Shown here: positions 53,488-62,811 of the stretch, piece by piece
Position numbering within the stretch: the first letter of the stretch is position 1
How the letters are laid out: every line of letters begins with the position of its first letter
Assembly (NCBI GenBank): GCA_047621325.1
Contig: JBLHLT010000005.1
Coordinates: 1-64,000, forward strand
DNA from: Bermanella sp047621325
GTDB taxonomy: Bacteria > Pseudomonadota > Gammaproteobacteria > Pseudomonadales > Oceanobacteraceae
DNA: 64,000 nucleotides
Reading direction: 5' to 3'
Program-made: the position numbers and the translations under genes
Notes under the pieces: generated by a model
The model's database searches: none
The model's input: the letters and a program-made list of their open reading frames with translations, nothing else
Told to the model about the DNA's origin: nothing

Positions 53488-53667
53488 TTATTTACGGAAC
53501 TTGTCGTTCATTTCTTTATATTTTAAGACGTCTGATTCAGGAAAGAGGAACTCGCTGCCTTGCTTTACGCTCTTGAGCAGGTGTTCTCTGGCCCATCTTT
53601 TTACAGTTACTTCACTTACATCTAATAGATTGCTAGCTTCTTCTAGACTTAACATACGGTCACTCAT
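53488..53667 (-). CDS. Small excisionase-type helix-turn-helix protein
   Basis: This 59-residue protein is a single helix-turn-helix of the excisionase/MerR-like (HTH_17) kind: LSLEEASNLLDVSEVTVKRWARE, ending FLFPESDVLKYKE. An AGGAGG five bases before the ATG at 53667 is an unusually strong ribosome binding site. No integrase or recognisable prophage is adjacent, so it is probably a chromosomal regulator rather than a phage Xis. Targets are unknown. Confidence 0.85.
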   Translation of the reverse strand: MSDRMLSLEEASNLLDVSEVTVKRWAREHLLKSVKQGSEFLFPESDVLKYKEMNDKFRK

Positions 53668-53754
53668 AATCACCTCCTAATTGGCTTCATTTGAAAGTAT
53701 AGACCTGTTTTCTAGTGCTATGATTAATTAAGATACTGGCAGTAAGCGGTCGCC

Positions 53755-54258
53755 ATGATTCCTCGAATTTTATTTGCAACCGATCTGGGGTTGTATAGCC
53801 CTTATTTGATACGGCAGCTAACCCAAATAGCCCTATGTATGGGGGCTAGGGTTGATATCGTTCATGTTATTGAGCCTATGGGGGTGTTTGCAGAATCGAT
53901 TATTAATAGCTATGTGCCGGAAAAAGATCGTAGATACCTGCGCCAGCATGGCTTAGTAGATGTAAAGAATAAGATAAAATCCCAAGTAGAAGTTGCTATA
54001 AGGCGTGATTTTGATGACATGCTTAATCAAATTGATTTGGGTGAGGTGGTTATTGAAATTGGTTTTCCAGCCGAGGTAGTTGTTCAGCAATCATGCCAGC
54101 TAAAAAGCACAATGATATTACTGGGTAGCCATGGTCAGTCAGCTTTTCAGGGAGGGGCTATTGGTGCAGTTGTTAGTAAGATATTGGATTTATCTCCAAT
54201 ACCTGTACTCGTGGTGCCGATGGTCAACTTAAGTGATCTCGACAGGTTAGATAATTAA
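53755..54258 (+). CDS. Universal stress protein (UspA family)
   Basis: This 167-residue protein has the Usp fold: an N-terminal ILFATDLGLYSPYLI strand-helix and the C-terminal ATP-binding type segment ILLGSHGQSAFQGGAIGAVVSKIL (G-2x-G-9x-G-like pattern). These proteins support survival under stress. It converges on the TauE/SafE gene with a 4-bp overlap. Confidence 0.92.
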   Translation: MIPRILFATDLGLYSPYLIRQLTQIALCMGARVDIVHVIEPMGVFAESIINSYVPEKDRRYLRQHGLVDVKNKIKSQVEVAIRRDFDDMLNQIDLGEVVIEIGFPAEVVVQQSCQLKSTMILLGSHGQSAFQGGAIGAVVSKILDLSPIPVLVVPMVNLSDLDRLDN

Positions 54259-55040
54259 AAAATAATGTATTTAAGGCCGAGGGCCAATAGCAGGGCTGCC
54301 AATATGTTGCGCAATAGATTCTCAGGAAGATGAGAGCCGATTTTTGTACCGAAATGGATTGCAGGGATCGAGCCCAGTAAAAGCGCGCCAAGCAGGGCGT
54401 AGTCCACATTTCCGAGTGATAAATGGACCAATCCTCCTACTAGAGTCAATGGCACTGCATGCGCAAGATCTGTCCCTACTATTTGAATTGACCTCAAATA
54501 TGGGTACAAAATCAGCAGTACAACGGTGCCGATTGCACCAGCACCCACAGACGATAGTGTTACAAAAACACCAAGAACGACACCCATAAAAATAGTTAGC
54601 CCAGCTCGATTTGATTGCAGCCAGCTACTGCCACTTAAGTTAGCTTGATTTTCTGCAAATAACTGTAGTCGCTTACGGAAAAGTAAAAGAATTGCAGTCA
54701 CAACCAGCATAACCCCTAGGGTTGTCGTGATTATTCCAGTGTAATGTTGATAATCATCAAAATAAGCACTTAAAATAACGCCCGTTAGAATGGCGCTAGG
54801 AATACTTCCTACTACCATTAATAAGGTGATTGACCACTTTATGGTTTTAAGCTTTTGGTGAGCAATAACCCCACTAGCCTTGGTAATGGATGCGTAAAGC
54901 AAATCCGTACCGACCGCAATGTGAGGAGGGATGCCAAATAGTAGGAGCAGGGGGGTCATTAAAGACCCGCCACCAATGCCAGTAATACCTACAACTAGCC
55001 CTACAAGGGCACCTGACATTACATATAACAGAAATTCCAT
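54255..55040 (-). CDS. TauE/SafE-family sulfite exporter-like permease
   Basis: This 261-residue inner-membrane protein has about eight helices and the family repeats GITGIGGGSLMTPLLLLFGIP near the start and VTLSSVGAGAIGTVVLLILYP in the second half. Family members move sulfite, sulfonates or other organic anions. The neighbouring cysB and cysH genes favour a sulfur substrate, but that is inference. Confidence 0.9.
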   Translation of the reverse strand: MEFLLYVMSGALVGLVVGITGIGGGSLMTPLLLLFGIPPHIAVGTDLLYASITKASGVIAHQKLKTIKWSITLLMVVGSIPSAILTGVILSAYFDDYQHYTGIITTTLGVMLVVTAILLLFRKRLQLFAENQANLSGSSWLQSNRAGLTIFMGVVLGVFVTLSSVGAGAIGTVVLLILYPYLRSIQIVGTDLAHAVPLTLVGGLVHLSLGNVDYALLGALLLGSIPAIHFGTKIGSHLPENLLRNILAALLLALGLKYIIF

Positions 55041-55182
55041 GAATATAGTCTATGCTTATAACATACGGTTAAAGAAGTTAGCTGGTAAATCTATAGGTTT
55101 ACATCTATTCTGGAAAAGAATATTTAATTCTATTTTTATAACCATTTGACGGGTAGTAGGGTCGTGTTAGCCTGGAGGGCTT

Positions 55183-56157
55183 ATGAAGCTACAACAATTG
55201 CGCTACATCTGGGAAGTGGCGCACCATGATCTGAATGTGTCTGCCACTGCTCAAGTGCTATACACGTCTCAGCCTGGGATAAGTAAGCAAATTCGACTGT
55301 TAGAAGACGAATTAGGGGTGGAGATATTTGCCAGAAGTGGGAAACATTTAACGCGAGTGACACCCGCTGGTGAGGCGATCCTTAAGGTTTCAGGTGAAAT
55401 TTTAAGGAAGGTTGAAAGCATTAAGCAGGTTGCTCAAGAGTTCAGCAATGAAAATAAAGGCAGTCTTTCAATCGCGACAACTCATACGCAAGCAAGATAT
55501 GCATTACCTGGAATCATTCAAAGCTTCATCGCACAATACCCGGACGTATCCCTGCATATGCATCAAGGCACGCCAACTCAGATAGCCGAAATGGCAGCTG
55601 ACGGGACCGTTGATTTTGCGATTGCTACAGAGGCTATGGATCACTTTAATGATTTAATTATGATGCCTTGCTATCGCTGGAATCGCAGTATTTTGGTACC
55701 TAAGACACATCCACTTGCCCAGCGTGCAAAACCAACACTTGAGGAGGTGGCAACATTTCCATTGGTGACTTATGTGTTTGGCTTTACTGGACGCTCGCGC
55801 CTTGATGATGCCTTTAAAAATAAGGGGCTTACACCTAAGGTTGTGTTTACTGCTGCTGATGCCGATGTCATCAAAACGTATGTAAGGCTGGGTCTTGGTG
55901 TTGGCATTGTTGCCAGTATGGCAATAGACCCTGAAAAAGACAGCGACCTTGTGGCAATAGATGCAAGCCATCTATTTAGTGATAGCGTGACTCGCATAGG
56001 CTTTAGAAAGGGGACGTTTTTGCGAGGCTTTATGTGCGACTTTGTCGCTCGTTTCGCACCACATCTAGACAAGGCGACGATAGAAAAAGCAACTCAGTGC
56101 CATAGTAAGGCGGAACTGGAAGAGCTGTTTTCAGGTATTGAGCTTCCCAGTCGATAG
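55183..56157 (+). CDS. cysB: LysR-family regulator CysB
   Basis: CysB activates sulfate assimilation genes with O-acetylserine (or N-acetylserine) as inducer. The 324-residue protein has the N-terminal helix-turn-helix LQQLRYIWEVAHHDLNVSATAQ, SQPGISKQIRLLE, and a C-terminal inducer domain with IATTHTQARYALP and the TYVFGFTGRS segment typical of CysB/Cbl. It ends in a short hairpin region and converges on cysH. A divergent promoter region of about 140 bp is shared with the TauE-like gene. Confidence 0.95.
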   Translation: MKLQQLRYIWEVAHHDLNVSATAQVLYTSQPGISKQIRLLEDELGVEIFARSGKHLTRVTPAGEAILKVSGEILRKVESIKQVAQEFSNENKGSLSIATTHTQARYALPGIIQSFIAQYPDVSLHMHQGTPTQIAEMAADGTVDFAIATEAMDHFNDLIMMPCYRWNRSILVPKTHPLAQRAKPTLEEVATFPLVTYVFGFTGRSRLDDAFKNKGLTPKVVFTAADADVIKTYVRLGLGVGIVASMAIDPEKDSDLVAIDASHLFSDSVTRIGFRKGTFLRGFMCDFVARFAPHLDKATIEKATQCHSKAELEELFSGIELPSR

Positions 56158-56180
56158 ACTGGGAGTGCAATTTCTAAAAG

Positions 56181-56912
56181 CTAGGCCTTAGATATGATAT
56201 TGGTTGCGTGCAGGCCGCACTCTTTACCACCTTCATTTTCCCACCACCAGCGGCCTTCCCGCTCATGCTGGTTAGGTAGTACAGGGCGCGTGCATGGCTG
56301 GCAGCCGATACTAATGAACCCTTGGTTGTGCAGGGTGTTGTAAGGTACATCAAACATTTTTATATAATTCCAAACATCTTCTGAGCTCCAATTTGCCAGC
56401 GGGTTGAATTTATATAAATCACCGCTCGCACCCTCAAAAGAATCCAGTTGAAATGTTGGAATTGTATTGCGTGTACCAGGGCTTTGATCTTTTCTTTGAC
56501 CAGTAATCCATGCATCAAGTGTTTTAACTTTGCGTTTTAACGGTTTGATTTTACGAATACCACAGCATTCGTTGTGCCCATCATCATAAAAGCTAAATAA
56601 ACCTTTTTCTTTTACGAATGGTTCTAGTTCCTTGTGATCAGGGCTTATTAGCTCAATGTCGATACCATAATGCTTACGAACTTGATCGATAAAAGCGTAG
56701 GTTTCAGGGTGTAAGCGGCCTGTATCAAGACTGAAAACGCGAATATCTTTTTTTGCTTTGAGCGCAAGATCAATTAACACGACATCTTCAGCGCCGCTAA
56801 ACGAGATCGCAATATTGTTGAATTGATCCAGTGCGTGTTTGATAATTTGTTTGGGTTGTTTTTCTGAGAGCTCTTTGTCTAGGGCTTCTATTTCTGCTGT
56901 TGTCAGTGTCAT
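56181..56912 (-). CDS. cysH: Adenylylsulfate / phosphoadenylylsulfate reductase
   Basis: CysH reduces APS or PAPS to sulfite. The 243-residue protein has SFSGAEDVVLID (PP-loop), VFSLDTGRLHPETY, and two cysteine pairs, NECCGIRKIKPL and GCQPCTRPV, plus KECGLH with the redox cysteine. The extra CC and CXXC pairs bind an iron-sulfur cluster and suggest APS rather than PAPS as substrate. The start at 56912 gives the family N-terminus; the in-frame start at 56984 would add an unrelated extension. Confidence 0.93.
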   Translation of the reverse strand: MTLTTAEIEALDKELSEKQPKQIIKHALDQFNNIAISFSGAEDVVLIDLALKAKKDIRVFSLDTGRLHPETYAFIDQVRKHYGIDIELISPDHKELEPFVKEKGLFSFYDDGHNECCGIRKIKPLKRKVKTLDAWITGQRKDQSPGTRNTIPTFQLDSFEGASGDLYKFNPLANWSSEDVWNYIKMFDVPYNTLHNQGFISIGCQPCTRPVLPNQHEREGRWWWENEGGKECGLHATNIISKA

Positions 56913-57088
56913 TATTGAGATCTCTTCATAGATTGTTGCCACATTAGCAGAAACTTTATATGCGAAAAAATAATTATTAAGCATAATTTAATAATTATAG
57001 CTTATAAGATAAATCCAATTATACGATTGAATGGGTTCTCTAATAAAGATAGAGTAGCCGCCTTTTTTATGTATTGAGGAGTTTGAGC

Positions 57089-57709
57089 GTGGAGTTAGCC
57101 TGTCTTGACCTAGAAGGGGTACTGATCCCTGAAATTTGGATTGAATTCGCCAATAAAACTGGCATTGAAGCACTTAAAGCCACGACTCGTGATATACCTG
57201 ATTACGATGTGTTAATGAAGCAGCGCTTGAAAATTTTAGCAGACAACAATCTGAAGATTGATGACATCCAAGAGGTAATTGCGACACTAGCACCTCTTGA
57301 AGGCGCAAAAGAGTTTATTGATTGGTTACGTGAGCGCTTCCAAGTTGTGATTTTATCGGATACTTTTTACGAATTCGCTCAACCACTTATGCGTCAGCTT
57401 GGTTTCCCAACGCTGCTTTGCCATAAGTTAGAGGTGAACGAAGAAGGCTTTATTACTGACTATAAATTACGTCAAGTTGACCCTAAGCGCCAGTCAGTTA
57501 GAGCCTTTCAGCTTTTGAATTATCGCTGTATAGCGGCCGGTGATTCTTACAATGATACAACCATGCTCAAGCAAGCAGAGGCAGGTATATTGTTTAAGTC
57601 ACCACAGAATGTGATTAATGAGTTTCCTCAGTTTCCAGCAGTGCATGAGTATGCCGAACTTAAAGCTGAGTTTTTAAAAGCAAGTAATCGCCAGTTATCT
57701 ATCGATTAA
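57089..57709 (+). CDS. thrH: Phosphoserine phosphatase / homoserine phosphotransferase ThrH
   Basis: ThrH is a HAD-superfamily enzyme that dephosphorylates phosphoserine and can transfer the phosphate to homoserine. The 206-residue protein starts MELACLDLEGVLIPE, with D7 and E9 as catalytic DxE, VVILSDTFYEF as motif II and AAGDSYNDTTML as the last motif. GTG at 57089, with GAGGAG upstream, gives the family N-terminus. It overlaps the convergent pabB by 4 bp. Confidence 0.95.
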   Translation: MELACLDLEGVLIPEIWIEFANKTGIEALKATTRDIPDYDVLMKQRLKILADNNLKIDDIQEVIATLAPLEGAKEFIDWLRERFQVVILSDTFYEFAQPLMRQLGFPTLLCHKLEVNEEGFITDYKLRQVDPKRQSVRAFQLLNYRCIAAGDSYNDTTMLKQAEAGILFKSPQNVINEFPQFPAVHEYAELKAEFLKASNRQLSID

Positions 57710-59013
57710 GATAGTGATGCCATGAGCTTGGATATTTTATCCAAGCTCTCTTGATATTCATCCTCCCAGTGTGAATCTGCAATAATTCCTCCACCAGCCC
57801 AGCAAGTGACTGTGTGTTTTTCAAACAAAAAGCCTCTAATTAGAATGTTAGAGCTCATCTTGTTATTACTTGAAAGATAAAACGAACTGCCACAATAAAA
57901 GCTTCTTGGTGATTCCTCTAATTCGCTGATAATTTCCATTGCTCGTTTTTTAGGCGCTCCCGTTATAGATCCTCCGGGAAAGGCGTCCAGTAGTAACTTG
58001 ATTATGTTTTTGCTATTGGCCGTTGCGCTAATGGTGCTCACCAAGTGATGGACGGTGCTAAAACTTTCGATATCAAATAGTGAGTCGACACGCACATTGC
58101 TAGCATTTTTACTTAAGTCATTACGTAATAAATCGACAATCATTAAGTTTTCGGCTTTATCTTTCTTACTGTTCTTTAACTCAATAATTTGTTGATTATC
58201 TTTTTCTTGATTAGTGAATCGTGGGCGAGTGCCTTTAATGGGCTTTGTTGTGACAGTGTTATTGCTGTAATGCAAAAACAATTCAGGTGTCGCGCTTGCG
58301 AAAGACCAGTCAGTAGATTCAAAGTAACAGGCAAAGGGAACGTTTGCCGCCTGCTTGAGTTTTGAGTATGCCGATATTGGATCGCCTTGATATGTCGCAT
58401 GAAAAGACTGGGCTAGGTTTACCTGATAGGTATCCCCATTCAAAATATAGTGTTTAATGGCGTCTATTTTCTTTTTGTAAGTCAATTTATCCCATTTGGG
58501 TATAAAAGCTGAAAGCAGTTTGAACGGATCATCTAACAGAGTAGTTGGAGTGATACTGTCATTGAAGATAGTTTCAAGCTTGTTTTTAGATATCGTGCTT
58601 ATCTCTGACCAATAGATAAGTGTTGTTTCTTTTGCTTTATGATCAATCAAGTACGCCCAAGTGTATAGGCCGCACAAAATAAGAGGTTGTGATGGAAATT
58701 GGCTGATCTCTAATTTTGGTATGCCTAGATCGTAGCTTAGGTGTCCAATCAAACCTCCGGTAAAAGGAAGTTCTGAATTGATTAGAGGTAGCATGTTTTT
58801 TAGCTGTTCGAGCTCCAGTAGAATGGAAGCCATGTCATTTCGATCTGTATATTCAAGACGCTTAGCAGGAGAAGCTGAAATAATGCTCCATCGCCCATTT
58901 GGGTGCTCGGTATTTGAGCTTTCTAGGGCAACCCTATCTCCCAGTTCGCCAAGCCTGCTTATTAAGTAGTCTGTATTTTCAAGGTAGGAGAGTTTAGTTG
59001 TTGTGAATTTCAT
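57706..59013 (-). CDS. pabB: Aminodeoxychorismate synthase component I
   Basis: PabB converts chorismate to 4-amino-4-deoxychorismate for folate synthesis. The 435-residue protein has the chorismate-binding domain with IKGTRPR, AENLMIVDLLRNDLSK, FPGGSITGAPKKRAMEII and CWAGGGIIADS. The KGTRPR context (PIKGT) is that of PabB rather than TrpE. The glutaminase PabA is not adjacent. Confidence 0.93.
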   Translation of the reverse strand: MKFTTTKLSYLENTDYLISRLGELGDRVALESSNTEHPNGRWSIISASPAKRLEYTDRNDMASILLELEQLKNMLPLINSELPFTGGLIGHLSYDLGIPKLEISQFPSQPLILCGLYTWAYLIDHKAKETTLIYWSEISTISKNKLETIFNDSITPTTLLDDPFKLLSAFIPKWDKLTYKKKIDAIKHYILNGDTYQVNLAQSFHATYQGDPISAYSKLKQAANVPFACYFESTDWSFASATPELFLHYSNNTVTTKPIKGTRPRFTNQEKDNQQIIELKNSKKDKAENLMIVDLLRNDLSKNASNVRVDSLFDIESFSTVHHLVSTISATANSKNIIKLLLDAFPGGSITGAPKKRAMEIISELEESPRSFYCGSSFYLSSNNKMSSNILIRGFLFEKHTVTCWAGGGIIADSHWEDEYQESLDKISKLMASLS

Positions 59014-59259
59014 TGTTGCTCGCCGATGGATGCTTGTATTTTAAGTGCAGACTTAATGTTTTGGTAGGCTTTTGGTCATTAATTGCCAGTCGAGTTGTAC
59101 AAGAGTGCAATGAAATATCCAGCTTTGTTTGAAAACTAATCAATGGCGGCATATTTTGTCGATACCGTGCATTTTGGTGTATGGCCTAATAAGATAATTA
59201 ATGTAACAATGAGTAACTGACCAAAATAACAAAAATAACAAGTTAGGCCTAATTATCCC

Positions 59260-60159
59260 ATGTTGGTTTTTCTGCTTGCTTCCATAATTAGCTACACCAT
59301 GCTGACCGAGTTTCTCGAAGTAGAGTCTCAGCCAAAAGGTATTGTTTATTATGAAACTGGATACGGCGATCAAAGCATTCGCCAAAAAGAATTTATAGAG
59401 CCTCTATCTGAGTTCAGGTACAACAATGTTGTGCGTCAGGCTTATGATTACAGTTGTGGCTCTGCCGCACTCACGACACTGCTCGATTTTTATCTAGGTC
59501 GTAACTTTCAAGAACGTCAAGTAATGGAAGGGCTATTACAGTTTGGTGACTCTGAAAAAATTGTTGAACGTCGCGGCTTCTCCTTGCTTGATATGAAGCG
59601 ATTAGTTACTGCACTTGGGCATCCATCTGGCGGCTTTAGAGCTGAAAAAGAAGATTTAATAAAATTAGATCACCCTGCAATAGCACCCATAGAATATGCA
59701 GGTTTTAAACACTTTATCGTAATACGTGGCGTGAAAAATGGTCATGTATTTGTTGCGGACCCATCTTTGGGTAATATCAGTTTTACATTGAATAGATTTT
59801 TGGAAATATGGGATCGTAATGTTCTGTTTATTGTTTTTCCAAATGGACACAAGCCCGTTGGAGGCTTAGAGATACGAGATGAAGATTTAAGAGTAATAGA
59901 CGAAAGAACGTTTACTCACATGGCATTTCGTGACTTCAGAGATTTTTTTCCAGCCGATCACATGCGAGAGCCGGCTGAAATTAGTAATGGCCTAGCCAGA
60001 AGTAAAAATAACGCTCACTGGGTTCGAGAAGAAGACGCTAAAGATGATGATCTTGGCGAATTACTGTCGGCTGGTGATGAAGGATTTAATCCTTCTCTGG
60101 TGAACACGATTAAGACGGACTCTCTTACAAGTAAAAGCATTCGCTTCAAGAGAAAATAA
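59260..60159 (+). CDS. C39-family cysteine peptidase-like exported protein
   Basis: This 299-residue protein has a short N-terminal hydrophobic segment (signal peptide or anchor, about 2-15) and a C39 (double-glycine leader peptidase) domain with C66 (YDYSCGSAAL), H151 (GFKHFIVIRG) and D167 (FVADPSLG), so the catalytic triad looks complete. The C-terminal 100 residues are polar and charged. FapD of the Fap amyloid system is a peptidase of this type. It heads a four-gene run with two outer-membrane barrel proteins and a lipoprotein, which suggests a periplasmic processing role. Confidence 0.85.
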   Translation: MLVFLLASIISYTMLTEFLEVESQPKGIVYYETGYGDQSIRQKEFIEPLSEFRYNNVVRQAYDYSCGSAALTTLLDFYLGRNFQERQVMEGLLQFGDSEKIVERRGFSLLDMKRLVTALGHPSGGFRAEKEDLIKLDHPAIAPIEYAGFKHFIVIRGVKNGHVFVADPSLGNISFTLNRFLEIWDRNVLFIVFPNGHKPVGGLEIRDEDLRVIDERTFTHMAFRDFRDFFPADHMREPAEISNGLARSKNNAHWVREEDAKDDDLGELLSAGDEGFNPSLVNTIKTDSLTSKSIRFKRK

Positions 60160-60181
60160 TAAAAAGAACATGGTGGTTTAA

Positions 60182-61201
60182 GTGAACGCGAGACTAATCC
60201 TATTACTGGCTTTTTTTGCAGCTAACAACGTAAGTGCTGATGTATCAAGTGCTCGTGAAGCGCTCACCCAAAAAGAGGGTGACGCTACCCAAGAAAAGAG
60301 CCTGGAAGAAGTGTTTGAGGCTACTGAAAATAGCTATTCTTTAATGAAAAAAGGCCAAACCTCTTTGGGCTTTAATATGAGTTACAGCTATGTTGCCGAT
60401 CAGCGATTAGATGTAAATATTGTTAATGGCCAAGTAACAGCGTTTGATGTTAACCCTTCTGCTAGTCATAATCTTTCAAATAACTTTAACTTTGATTATG
60501 GTTATAAAAATAACCTAACCTTAGGTGTCACACTTCCTTTAGTTGTTAAATATGACTCATTTGAGTCCCAAAGCGCATCTGGCTTGGGGGATGTATCTAT
60601 TAATGGCCGCTGGCAGCCATACGCATACGTACCTGGCGAGCTAAGTAAAACCGTTACGGGATCGTTTAAAACCAAAACAGGCTCAAGTCCTTTTCATACG
60701 GTTGGTGATAAATCTCTGCCAACCGGTAGTGGTTATTTCTCTTTGACTGGCGGCATGTCTATTTCAAAAGTAGTTGACCCTGTGATGTTGTTTGGCTCGG
60801 GTAGCCTTTCTTATGCCATTCCTGAAAAAGACATAAATCAACCACGAAGCGGTGCGTTGTTAATGGAAGTTAAACCCGGGCTGAGTGCTTCTTTCTCTGG
60901 TGGTTTTGCTTATTCACTGTCGTACGATGTCTCCATGAGTATGTCCTTTCAAGGCAGCTATACAGACAAATCAACTTATGTTTTTAAGAATAACTCAGGC
61001 AGTTTTTCTGATGTTCAAAGCTCCGCTTCAATGACCGGTATCTTTAATATTAGTCTTGGGGTCAGGGTGTCACCAAAGACTATTACCAATATTGGTGTCG
61101 GATTTGGTATGACAGATGATGCGCCTGATATTATTTTATCTTTGTCGCTGCCTATTGATGTGAATGGCTTAAAAGCCAAATCATCTTCCAGCTCTTCTTA
61201 A
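60182..61201 (+). CDS. Outer-membrane beta-barrel protein, possible transporter
   Basis: This 339-residue protein has a signal peptide (cut near VSA-DV at 19), then a short charged segment rich in E and K that may be helical, then a beta-barrel-like part with alternating glycine/serine-rich strands (YGYKNNLTLGVTLPLVVKYD, FNISLGVRVSPKT). The last residues are a serine run. It starts with GTG 22 bp after the peptidase gene. FapF and related exporters also combine an N-terminal helical part with a barrel, but I see no direct FapF match. Confidence 0.8.
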   Translation: MNARLILLLAFFAANNVSADVSSAREALTQKEGDATQEKSLEEVFEATENSYSLMKKGQTSLGFNMSYSYVADQRLDVNIVNGQVTAFDVNPSASHNLSNNFNFDYGYKNNLTLGVTLPLVVKYDSFESQSASGLGDVSINGRWQPYAYVPGELSKTVTGSFKTKTGSSPFHTVGDKSLPTGSGYFSLTGGMSISKVVDPVMLFGSGSLSYAIPEKDINQPRSGALLMEVKPGLSASFSGGFAYSLSYDVSMSMSFQGSYTDKSTYVFKNNSGSFSDVQSSASMTGIFNISLGVRVSPKTITNIGVGFGMTDDAPDIILSLSLPIDVNGLKAKSSSSSS

Positions 61202-61215
61202 TAATGGTTGTTGTT

Positions 61216-62811
61216 ATGAAGAGTTTGCTGTTATTAATTTTATTATGCTTTAGTGTTTTCACACATTCGCAGCTTGGTCAGTCAATGTTGATTGACCCTA
61301 AGGCGCTATCTTTGGGTAACGCAGTGACGGCTGATCCGCCCGGTCTGGCTTCTATACATTACAATCCTGCAGGACTTACTCGACTAGAGGGGCGCCAAAT
61401 TAGTATTACTATGTTAAACGTAATACTAAAATCAGAAGCCACTTTTAACTTACCTGAAGACTATAATGGTGACGGTGAATTATTAAATTTCGAGGATGAC
61501 CCAGTAGCCGGCCAGCATAGCGAAGCCATTGCAGGTGCTTATATTCCTGGTATAGGTATTTTCCCTTTGCATTTGCCTGTACTGGCGCTGCCTTCTGCCG
61601 GTTTTTCTATAAAGCCCCCTGGCTCAAAGTTTACATTTGCCACCGCTACTTACATGCCAATGGTTGCTGGTTTTGTAAAGGAGGGTGCTGATAACCCTGG
61701 TCGTTATCAGGCCAAGCAGCTTGCCATGCAGCGTATGACGTATCTATCCCCTTCTTTTGGCTACAAAGTAAACGATGAGCTTTCATTGGGTGCTGGCTTT
61801 TTACTATCTCATCAGGGTTTTGCCATTGAGCAGGATGCTAGGGGGGTAAACTTAATAATGGCGGCAACTGAAATGCTACAAGATGCATTTGGTTGCGAAG
61901 AGGGTGGTGGTGGTAACGATCCTTTGGTGCCTTTTATATCGTTATGTGGTGGCCGTGTTGGCCCGTATCGGGATATCGGTACGCTGAGCATGAAGCTTGA
62001 GAATTCGATGTCGCTGTCTTATAACTTAGGCTTGTTATGGGAGCCTACTGATTGGTTTGCATGGGGTATGGCCTATCAAAGTGAAGCTAAGGATCAGCTT
62101 AGTGGTGATTTTGAAATGGATTATTCTCGAGACTTTTCAGGCTTCTTTAGTGGCTTTAGAGGCTCTATTTTTGGTGCGATTATCGGTGCTATGTTTCAAC
62201 TGCCATCTGGGGTTAGTAAAGAAACCGGCTATGTGACAACTGAATTCACCTATCCGCAGCACTTTCAGACGGGTTTTAAATTTCGCTTTTTTGATAAATT
62301 GCAATTTAATATTGATGCCGGCTGGACAGATTACGATGAGTGGGATTCGTTCTATTTTGAATTTGATCGACAGCTCGATTTCTTGAATGCAGCAAAAATT
62401 CTTGCTCCGGGTGAAGTAACAGGTAATACCTTACGACAATACCTTAACTATAAAAGTGTATGGAGTTTTGGATTTGGTCTTGAGTATCAAATGAGCACAC
62501 GACTTAAAGCACGTCTTGGTTATGAGCCTCGTACCACGTCTATACCGACAGATCGTCGAAATGTAATGGCACCACTAGGCTTTGCGCCTATGTATGGTCT
62601 TGGTTTTGGTTATCGCTGGGATTTAGATACAGAAATAGATGTTTCATTATCCTTTTTGCAAAGTAAAGAAACCATTACAGCGGATGAGCCGAGTGGATCA
62701 CTTAACCAAGATTGCTTAACTTGTCTTGTTGCAAACCCATACCCAGGTTTAGATGTTGAAACAAAGCTAACTGTAGCGGCTGCCGGCATCACATTTAGAA
62801 CTAAATTCTAA
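61216..62811 (+). CDS. OmpP1/FadL-family outer-membrane protein
   Basis: This protein of 531 residues (535 if the in-frame ATG at 61204 is used) has a signal peptide (MKSLLLLILLCFSVFTHS) and the FadL start LGNAVTADPPGLASIHYNPAGL, followed by barrel strands and a C-terminal aromatic FRTKF end. FadL-type proteins take up hydrophobic molecules. A cysteine pair in FGCEEGG and ISLCGG and another in DCLTC may form disulfides. Its place between a barrel protein and a lipoprotein suggests a joint complex rather than fatty-acid uptake alone. Confidence 0.88.
   Translation: MKSLLLLILLCFSVFTHSQLGQSMLIDPKALSLGNAVTADPPGLASIHYNPAGLTRLEGRQISITMLNVILKSEATFNLPEDYNGDGELLNFEDDPVAGQHSEAIAGAYIPGIGIFPLHLPVLALPSAGFSIKPPGSKFTFATATYMPMVAGFVKEGADNPGRYQAKQLAMQRMTYLSPSFGYKVNDELSLGAGFLLSHQGFAIEQDARGVNLIMAATEMLQDAFGCEEGGGGNDPLVPFISLCGGRVGPYRDIGTLSMKLENSMSLSYNLGLLWEPTDWFAWGMAYQSEAKDQLSGDFEMDYSRDFSGFFSGFRGSIFGAIIGAMFQLPSGVSKETGYVTTEFTYPQHFQTGFKFRFFDKLQFNIDAGWTDYDEWDSFYFEFDRQLDFLNAAKILAPGEVTGNTLRQYLNYKSVWSFGFGLEYQMSTRLKARLGYEPRTTSIPTDRRNVMAPLGFAPMYGLGFGYRWDLDTEIDVSLSFLQSKETITADEPSGSLNQDCLTCLVANPYPGLDVETKLTVAAAGITFRTKF

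Noticed and set aside
53488..53667. Prophage or second mobile element inferred from the excisionase-like protein
   Set aside because: No integrase, attachment repeats or phage genes are nearby; the neighbours are housekeeping genes.
56145..56164. Perfect 8-bp hairpin TCCCAGTC/GACTGGGA with a GATA loop at the cysB stop codon
   Set aside because: No T-tract follows on either strand, so I did not call it an intrinsic terminator; it may only be mRNA structure.
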